From NCBI GenBank assembly GCA_036260255.1, contig DATAAF010000125.1, positions 1 to 10,189 on the forward strand: a DNA stretch of 10,189 nt. Direction: 5' to 3'. The notes below the pieces were generated by a model. That model saw nothing but the letters and a program-made list of their open reading frames with translations. It was not told the origin of the DNA and did not search any database. Source of the stretch: DASZJY01 sp036260255 (GTDB lineage Bacteria; Actinomycetota; Acidimicrobiia; Acidimicrobiales; AC-14). Shown here piece after piece: positions 6,078-10,189 of this stretch (position 1 is its first letter; each line of letters opens with the position of its first letter). The position numbers were made by a program, and so were the translations under genes.

Positions 6078-7430
6078 GTGTCGAACCGAGGGCCTCTGTC
6101 CTTCTCGGTCGGGGACGATGGGGAGCTGACGGCGCGACGGGGGGCCGGCGGGCTGGTGTCGAGCCTGGGGCCACTCGCCCGCGAGACGGGGGCGACGTGG
6201 ATCGCCTCCGCGATCAGTGAGGGCGACCGGGAGGCGGCGGCCAGGGGCGTGGACGAGGCCGAGGGCCACCGCGTCCGCCTGCTCGCCCTCGACCTCGACG
6301 ACTACCGGATGGCCTACGACGTCGTCTCCAACGCCACCCTCTGGTTCCTGCACCACGGCATGTTCGACCTCCCGCGCCGGCCCCGCCTCGACCGCCGCTG
6401 GCGGGAGGCGTGGGCGGCCTACCGGGCCATGAACCTGGCCTTCGCCCGGGTGCTGATCGACGAGGCGCCCGAGGAGGCCACCGTCCTCGTCCAGGACTAC
6501 CACCTGTCCCTGGTGGGCACGTGGCTGGCCCAGGAGCGCCGCGACCTCCACGCCGTCCACTTCACCCACACGCCGTTCTGCGAGCCCGGCGCGCTGCGCG
6601 TGCTGCCGACCAACGTGACCGAGGAGCTGCTCGTGGGCATGAGCTGCCATACGTCGTGCGGGTTCCACGCCCGCCGGTGGGCGGCCAACTTCGAGGACTG
6701 CTGCGAGCACGTACTGGGATGGCGCCCGTCCACGTTCGTGTCGCCGATGGCGCCCGACCACGCCGACATCGAAGGGGTGGCGGCGTCCGAGGAGTGCGCC
6801 AAGGAGGCCGCCGCGCTGGAGGAGACGATCGGCGACCGGATGCTCATCCTGCGGGTCGACCGCATCGAGCTGTCGAAGAACCTCCTGCGAGGGTTCCTCG
6901 CCTACGACGACCTGCTCCGCACCCACCCCGAGTGGCGGGGACGGGTGGTGTTCGCCGCCTTCATCTACCCGTCCCGGGAGGGCCTGCCCGAGTACCTCGC
7001 CTACCGCCAGGAGGTGGAGACCCTCGCCCGCCACCTCAACGAGACGTGGGCGACGCCCAGCTGGACGCCGGTCATCGTCGACACCACCGACAACTTCCCC
7101 CGGTCCGTGGCCGCCCTGCGCCGCTACGACGTGCTGCTGGTCAACCCGATCCGCGACGGCCTCAACCTCGTGGCCAAGGAGGGGGCCCTGCTCAACGAGA
7201 ACGACGGCGTCCTCGCGTTGAGCCGGGAGGCGGGGGCGTGGGAGGAGCTGGGGTCGGCCGCCCTGGAGGTGAACCCCTACGACATCGCCGGCACCTCCGA
7301 GGCGCTGGCCACCGCCCTGGCCATGAGCCCCTCCGAGCGGGCCGACCACGCCACCGGGCTACGCAAGGCGGCCCACGCCCGGCAGCCCGCCGACTGGCTC
7401 GAGGACCAGCGGCGGGCGGCCATCCAGTAG
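6078..7430 (+). CDS. otsA: GT20 glycosyltransferase, trehalose-6-phosphate synthase-like
   Basis: Transfers glucose from a nucleotide sugar, in the OtsA case onto glucose-6-phosphate to give trehalose-6-phosphate. Numbering from GTG 6078 (450 residues): SNRGP (2-6) and GAGGL (22-26) form the N-terminal donor loop. VQDYHL (138-143) carries Asp140 and HFTHTPF (161-167) carries His164. RIELSK (262-267) matches OtsA RLDYSK, so the phosphate-binding Arg262 and Lys267 are kept. NPIRDGLNLVAKE (356-368) matches the donor-site signature. Deviations from E. coli OtsA are Gln for His in HDYH, WFLHHG (89-94) where OtsA has a FHYR-type motif, and VSPMAPDH (221-228) where OtsA has VYPIGI. The acceptor may therefore differ. 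GTG 6078 is the first conventional start, but family homology begins upstream with LVIVSNRGP. The frame there reads IPEDASPLVI from an ATT at 6048, so the true start is probably upstream. It follows gpgS. Confidence 0.88.
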   Translation: MSNRGPLSFSVGDDGELTARRGAGGLVSSLGPLARETGATWIASAISEGDREAAARGVDEAEGHRVRLLALDLDDYRMAYDVVSNATLWFLHHGMFDLPRRPRLDRRWREAWAAYRAMNLAFARVLIDEAPEEATVLVQDYHLSLVGTWLAQERRDLHAVHFTHTPFCEPGALRVLPTNVTEELLVGMSCHTSCGFHARRWAANFEDCCEHVLGWRPSTFVSPMAPDHADIEGVAASEECAKEAAALEETIGDRMLILRVDRIELSKNLLRGFLAYDDLLRTHPEWRGRVVFAAFIYPSREGLPEYLAYRQEVETLARHLNETWATPSWTPVIVDTTDNFPRSVAALRRYDVLLVNPIRDGLNLVAKEGALLNENDGVLALSREAGAWEELGSAALEVNPYDIAGTSEALATALAMSPSERADHATGLRKAAHARQPADWLEDQRRAAIQ

Positions 7431-7458
7431 CAGCCCTCGGCGAGGGGCGCCTGCGGCC

Positions 7459-7544
7459 CGGTCACGACTGCGTCGTGCCGCGAGCTGTCTGCGGAAAGTG
7501 GCTCGCCCCGGACCATTCCCGGGAAGAGCTCGTGGAAGTGGTCC
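7459..7544. terminator. Two hairpins between convergent GT20 and phosphatase genes
   Basis: First hairpin: CGG plus CACGAC (7459-7468, bulged T at 7462), loop TGC, then GTCGTGCCG (7472-7480), a 9-bp stem. Second hairpin: GGACCATTCC (7510-7519) pairs with GGAAGTGGTCC (7534-7544), 10 bp with one bulged G and a 14-nt loop. The 125-bp gap has no coding signal. As in the other convergent gap there is no T-tract, so assignment as a bidirectional terminator is by position and structure only. Confidence 0.45.
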
Positions 7545-7555
7545 TCCCCCGGGCG

Positions 7556-8368
7556 TCAGCCGTCGTCGGGGATGAGGCTGCGAAGCAGCTGCACGACCTC
7601 CGTTGGGCCGTCGACCAACAGGTCGGCCCGGTCCAGGAGCTCGTCGGGCGCCTCCTCGCTGCGGACGCCGACCCGGAGGGTCGTGGCACCGGACTCGGCC
7701 AGGTCGTCGAGGGCGTCGAAGGCGGTGAGGTCACCGTGGTCGTCCCCCAGAAAGCACACCGCGGACAGTCGGGCGGCGGCGTCGGCCACCACCGTGCCCT
7801 TGGAGGTGGGCAGGGGCGGCCGCAGCTCGAACGACTGCCGGCCCTCCCCCATCTCCAGGTCGCTGCGCTCCGCCTCTCGCTCGGCCACCGCCCGGGCCTC
7901 GTCGGCCAGCTCCGGGTGCCTCCGGAAGTGCAGGACGACGGTGAACCCCTTGCCCTCGACCGACACCCCCTCGGGCGCCTCCTCCTTCAACCGGGCGATC
8001 GCCTCGTCGAGCACGGGGCCCCAACGGCGGGCCTCGTCGGTCGCCACCACCTCGCCGTCCTGCACCACCTCGAGGCCGTAGAGGCCGGCCAGCAGCAGCT
8101 TCCCGTGCTCGGCGTCGGTCAGGTCGCGCGCGGCCTCGGGGTCGGGCCCCAGGTGCTCGAGCAGGAACCCCGCCGGCCGGCCCGAGACCACACCGACGCG
8201 GGCATAGGCCCGGGCGAGGGCGGCCAGCACGTCGACCGCGCCCTCCACCGGCCGGGACTGCTCGGGGTCGTCGACGATCGGGGCGAGGGTGCCGTCGAAG
8301 TCGGAGAAGATCCCCGCTCGTGACGGATCGGCCCGCAGCGCTGCCAGGCGCTCCTCCCCTGAAGACAC
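7556..8368 (-). CDS. otsB: Trehalose-6-phosphate phosphatase-like HAD phosphatase
   Basis: HAD-superfamily sugar phosphatase of 270 residues, normal for OtsB, expected to turn trehalose-6-phosphate into trehalose. Motif I is SDFDGTLAP, with nucleophile Asp23 and acid/base Asp25. Motif II is VSGRP (61-65), motif III is Lys190 in TSKGT, and motif IV is LGDDHGDLTAF (207-217) with Asp209, Asp210 and Asp213. The cap has GLYGLE (95-100) and VEGKGFTVVLHFR (137-149), as in OtsB. Motif IV reads GDDHGD rather than the GDDxTDE of enterobacterial OtsB, which I recall as typical of the streptomycete type. Start: GTG 8368, without a clear Shine-Dalgarno. A minus-strand TAGGGT (8382-8377) lies 8 nt upstream, so the leader would be almost absent. 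It converges on the GT20 gene, the expected partner. It might also serve glucosylphosphoglycerate from GpgS, but nothing in the sequence shows that. Confidence 0.9.
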   Translation of the reverse strand: MSSGEERLAALRADPSRAGIFSDFDGTLAPIVDDPEQSRPVEGAVDVLAALARAYARVGVVSGRPAGFLLEHLGPDPEAARDLTDAEHGKLLLAGLYGLEVVQDGEVVATDEARRWGPVLDEAIARLKEEAPEGVSVEGKGFTVVLHFRRHPELADEARAVAEREAERSDLEMGEGRQSFELRPPLPTSKGTVVADAAARLSAVCFLGDDHGDLTAFDALDDLAESGATTLRVGVRSEEAPDELLDRADLLVDGPTEVVQLLRSLIPDDG

Positions 8369-8400
8369 CGTCAGCGACCCTACCGGCGTACGGTGGCGCG
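8369..8400. promoter_or_regulatory. Compact divergent start region with back-to-back -10-like boxes
   Basis: Only 32 bp separate the two GTG codons (8368 minus, 8401 plus). A plus-strand TACGGT (8389-8394) lies 6 nt before GTG 8401, and a minus-strand TAGGGT (8382-8377) lies 8 nt before GTG 8368. The two hexamers are 6 bp apart. There is no room for 5' leaders or ribosome-binding sites, so both mRNAs should be leaderless or nearly so, and any -35 contacts would fall inside the opposite gene. Confidence 0.5.
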
Positions 8401-9204
8401 GTGCGCAGCGCGGGCCGGGCGGTGGTCGTCGGCGCCCTGGTGGGCGGGCTTCTCGCCGGCTGCTCCCCCGACACCGTAAGGGTCTCCTTCCGGCCCTCGA
8501 TCGGCACGCGCTACCGCCACGAGGTCAAGGTCCACTCGGTGACCACCATCCGCCTGGCGGGAAGCCCGCCCGAAGAGACCGTCGACGACGCCGTCCTCGT
8601 CACCGAGAGCACCGTCCTGCCGGGCCCGCCGGGCGAGGCCCGCGTCCGGGTCCGCCTTCAGCAGCGAGGGCAGCCGGACCGCACCTTCGTCGCCCGCTTC
8701 GACCGGGGCGCCCAGCTCGCGGGGGTCGAGGCGGTCGAAGGCCTGCCGCCGTCCGTGCTCAGTCCTGGCGCGCTTCCCCACATCCTCCCTGGCGCCCCGG
8801 GCGCGCCCCCCGACCGGCCACTCGCGCCGGGGGAGCGCTGGACCATCGACACCCCCGTCGGGCTCCCCGGCGCCGCCCCGGCCCGCATCTCCGGCTCCGG
8901 TCGTTTGCTCGAGCTGGGCCTGCTCGACGGGCGCAAGGTGGCGTCCACCAAGGCGGAGACCCGCGTGCCGCTCACCAGCAGGGCACAGCTGCGCGGGAGC
9001 ACGGTCACCCTCACGGGCGTCGAGATCAGCGAGGGCACGGCGACCCGCGCCCTCGCCGACGGCGCCGTCGAACGAGCCGAGACCGAGACGCGGGGGGAGT
9101 TCCGGGTGACGCTCACCCCGGTGCAGCCGGCCGAGCCGGTGACGCCAGTAGGCGGCACGCTGACCATCGAGGTCCGCTCGGAGACCCGTCGCCTGCGCCC
9201 GTGA
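8401..9204 (+). CDS. Putative lipoprotein, beta-rich, unknown function
   Basis: Function not recognised. The 267-residue product from GTG 8401 has a clean lipoprotein signal: two Arg near the start, hydrophobic 8-19, lipobox LAGC with Cys21 as the acylated residue. No further cysteine follows. The mature part alternates short beta-type strands with Pro/Gly loops: GTRYRHEVKVHSVTTIRL (35-52), ARVRVRL (80-86), LAPGERWTIDTP (141-152), and a final GGTLTIEVRSETRRL (251-265). The order of strands, an APGERW turn and more strands recalls the DUF6263-like lipoproteins of actinobacteria, but I would not assign it. The frame is open to 8320, yet that part overlaps the phosphatase gene and would bury the signal peptide, so GTG 8401 is preferred. 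It looks leaderless. It ends 15 bp before the convergent LytR_C gene, a gap holding the palindrome GCGCCGGCGC (9205-9214). Confidence 0.82.
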   Translation: MRSAGRAVVVGALVGGLLAGCSPDTVRVSFRPSIGTRYRHEVKVHSVTTIRLAGSPPEETVDDAVLVTESTVLPGPPGEARVRVRLQQRGQPDRTFVARFDRGAQLAGVEAVEGLPPSVLSPGALPHILPGAPGAPPDRPLAPGERWTIDTPVGLPGAAPARISGSGRLLELGLLDGRKVASTKAETRVPLTSRAQLRGSTVTLTGVEISEGTATRALADGAVERAETETRGEFRVTLTPVQPAEPVTPVGGTLTIEVRSETRRLRP

Positions 9205-9219
9205 GCGCCGGCGCCGCGG

Positions 9220-9828
9220 TCAGCGACGGGTGGTGGTGGTGGCTCCGGCGCGGGTGGTGGTCGTGCCCCGACCCGACGTCGTCGTGGTGCCGCCGGTGTT
9301 CAGGTCCGGCCCGATGAGGACGACCACGTCGGCGCCGCGCGTGTCGGCGACCGGCGGCGAGTCGAGGGCTTTGACCACCGTCGGCGGCAGTCCGAGCGCC
9401 TCCGCCACCGCCCGCGCCTCGGGCTCGAAGTCCCGGTTGAACTCGACCGAGCTGGCTGAGACCTCCCTGGTCGTGTTGGTGGCGGCGAGCGTGTTGGTGT
9501 AGCCCCTGGCCTTGAGCCGGTCGCCGACCCTGCCGCCGAGGCCGGCGACGCCGCTCCCGTTGGCGGGGAGCACCTTTACCTCGGCCGGCGGGCGGGCCGG
9601 GCGCGGCGCGGTGGTCGGGACGAGCGTGTTGACCCCGTTCGCCGAGATGGTGGTGGTCGTCACGTCCTCCAGCTCCTCGGTCGACTGGCTGGCGGACGAC
9701 CCGGGATCGGTCTGGTTGAGGATGAACACGCCGAGGAGCACGGCCACCGCCAACAGGGCGATGCCTCGAGCGCTCGAGCCCCCCAGCGCGTCGCCCGTTC
9801 CCCGGAAGGACGGCGGGCGCCGGCTCAC
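9220..9828 (-). CDS. LytR_C domain protein, single-pass membrane, Thr-rich tail
   Basis: 202 residues. A short basic N-terminus is followed by one membrane helix (about 22-38), then a Thr/Pro linker (48-82). A LytR/CpsA/Psr C-terminal-type domain follows (about 83-175): VKVLPANGSGVAGLGGRVGDRL, a helix, strands, then ADVVVLIGPD. The tail has three TTTT blocks and ends TTTTRR. The domain lacks the catalytic LCP phosphotransferase part, so it is not itself a wall-polymer ligase; stand-alone LytR_C proteins are common in actinobacteria, with unclear roles at the envelope. The orientation with the C-terminus outside is inferred from the linker and tail. Start: GTG 9828, overlapping the upstream DUF3263 stop as GTGA (9828-9825), so it is translationally coupled. 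I recall the same pair as Rv0430-Rv0431 in M. tuberculosis, also not far from groEL2. Confidence 0.88.
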   Translation of the reverse strand: MSRRPPSFRGTGDALGGSSARGIALLAVAVLLGVFILNQTDPGSSASQSTEELEDVTTTTISANGVNTLVPTTAPRPARPPAEVKVLPANGSGVAGLGGRVGDRLKARGYTNTLAATNTTREVSASSVEFNRDFEPEARAVAEALGLPPTVVKALDSPPVADTRGADVVVLIGPDLNTGGTTTTSGRGTTTTRAGATTTTRR

Positions 9829-10085
9829 CGGCCGGGGGGCTGGCTGGCCGGACGGCCCTCCAGCCGGGCACGACGCCGCCGGGACTGGGAGCGGCGGACC
9901 CTGCGCACGACGAGGGGGTCGTACGCGTCCGCGTCGGGCGATCCCACGAGGGCCCGGAGGAGCTCGTAATAGCGCGTCGGCGACAGGTCGAAACGGGCTC
10001 GGATGGCGGCCTCCTTCGTCCCCGGCTCAGACCACCATGCCCGCTCGAAATCGAGGATCGCCCGGTCGCGATCCGACAGTGCCAT
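9825..10085 (-). CDS. DUF3263 family protein
   Basis: Small basic cytosolic protein of the actinobacterial DUF3263 family, function unknown. From ATG 10085 it has 86 residues. The family core is clear: LSDRDRAILDFERAWW (3-18), then a helix-turn-helix-like stretch, KEAAIRARFDLSPTRYYELLRAL (24-46), then YDPLVVRRVRR (55-65) and an Arg-rich end. The middle resembles a DNA-binding HTH (family knowledge plus pattern), and the Arg-rich tail would suit nucleic-acid binding; this is inference. A TTG at 10121 would add 12 residues and has a G-rich run (minus strand GAGGGGGG) just upstream. ATG 10085 has no good Shine-Dalgarno, so the start is uncertain. It overlaps the LytR_C gene by four bases and lies about 60 bp downstream of the tRNA-Thr on the same strand. 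Confidence 0.88.
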   Translation of the reverse strand: MALSDRDRAILDFERAWWSEPGTKEAAIRARFDLSPTRYYELLRALVGSPDADAYDPLVVRRVRRSQSRRRRARLEGRPASQPPGR

Positions 10086-10143
10086 TCTCGGCAGGTTGCC
10101 CGCGTCGGCCCGCGAGGTCAAGCACCCCCCTCACCCAGCACGG

Positions 10144-10189
10144 AGCCGGTGGTCGGATTCGAACCGACGACCTGGCGATTACAAGTCGC
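10144..10189 (-). tRNA. tRNA-Thr (anticodon UGU), 5' part outside the window
   Basis: Read on the minus strand, the anticodon stem GCGA and TCGC closes the 7-nt loop CTTGTAA with anticodon TGT, which decodes ACA. The variable loop AGGTC follows, then T-stem GTCGG and CCGAC around the loop TTCGAAT. The 3' acceptor strand is CACCGGC (10151-10145) with discriminator T at 10144. The next bases are CCG, so CCA is not encoded and must be added enzymatically. The CTTGTAATC anticodon region is identical to the pattern in E. coli tRNA-Thr(UGU). The D arm and 5' acceptor lie beyond base 10189. Confidence 0.93.

Noticed and set aside
6036..7349. 437-codon minus-strand frame opposite the GT20 gene, and a similar one at 5075-6076 opposite gpgS
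   Set aside because: Antisense shadows of strongly conserved enzymes; no motifs of their own.
7493..7555. Degenerate tandem repeat (GGAAAGTGG then GGAAGTGG, each followed by a C-run) after the GT20 gene
   Set aside because: Only short, gapped similarity; the hairpin pairing of the same bases explains it better.
10142..10189. tRNA-Tyr (GTA anticodon) reading of the terminal tRNA
   Set aside because: Taking GTA as the anticodon leaves the stem unpaired; GCGA and TCGC pair only around CTTGTAA, giving TGT (Thr), and there is no long variable arm as in bacterial tRNA-Tyr.

Overview
This is an ordinary, gene-dense chromosomal stretch from a very GC-rich actinobacterium. The lineage calls rest on a CIRCE-controlled groEL without groES next to it, a glucosyl-3-phosphoglycerate synthase, a DUF3263 / LytR_C gene pair, many GTG starts and leaderless-type gene starts. 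The content and order fit class Acidimicrobiia or a relative. From memory, parts of the same neighbourhood occur around groEL2 in Streptomyces (a ThiS/MoaD-like gene, thrC, otsA, otsB) and in Mycobacterium (the Rv0430/Rv0431 pair). That comparison was not run, so placement below phylum is tentative.

Layout from left to right. groEL (minus strand) has a one-mismatch CIRCE operator and a candidate promoter. Diverging from it is a two-gene plus-strand unit: a Thr-rich lipoprotein overlapping a five-helix membrane protein by four bases, neither of a family I recognise. A convergent gap of about 100 bp with strong nested hairpins follows. Next comes thrC (with an N-terminal Cys4 knuckle) translationally coupled to a MoaD/ThiS-type sulfur carrier ending in Gly-Gly, both on the minus strand. 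Diverging from thrC are gpgS and a GT20 (OtsA-like) glycosyltransferase on the plus strand. These converge on an OtsB-like HAD phosphatase on the minus strand. That gene shares a 32-bp divergent start region with a second plus-strand lipoprotein. The right end holds a minus-strand DUF3263 to LytR_C pair with a GTGA overlap and, at the edge, the 3' part of a tRNA-Thr(UGU).

The middle of the window (gpgS, GT20, otsB-like) looks like a small compatible-solute or glucoside module: glucosylglycerate and trehalose (or a related glucoside), with phosphatase removal of the phosphate. The other genes are protein folding (GroEL), threonine synthesis with a sulfur carrier, envelope lipoproteins, and a cell-wall-associated LytR_C protein.

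I found no mobile element, CRISPR array, phage or defence gene. The points worth a second look are regulatory or architectural. Three plus-strand genes have a TAYGGT hexamer 5 to 6 nt before the first codon, which looks like leaderless transcription. The GT20 gene lacks a normal start codon where its conserved N-terminus begins. Two unrelated exported proteins share a Thr-rich tail ending TTTTRR. thrC is coupled to a sulfur carrier in the manner of cysM/cysO. The moaD 3' end has a partial duplicate inside a hairpin-rich gap.
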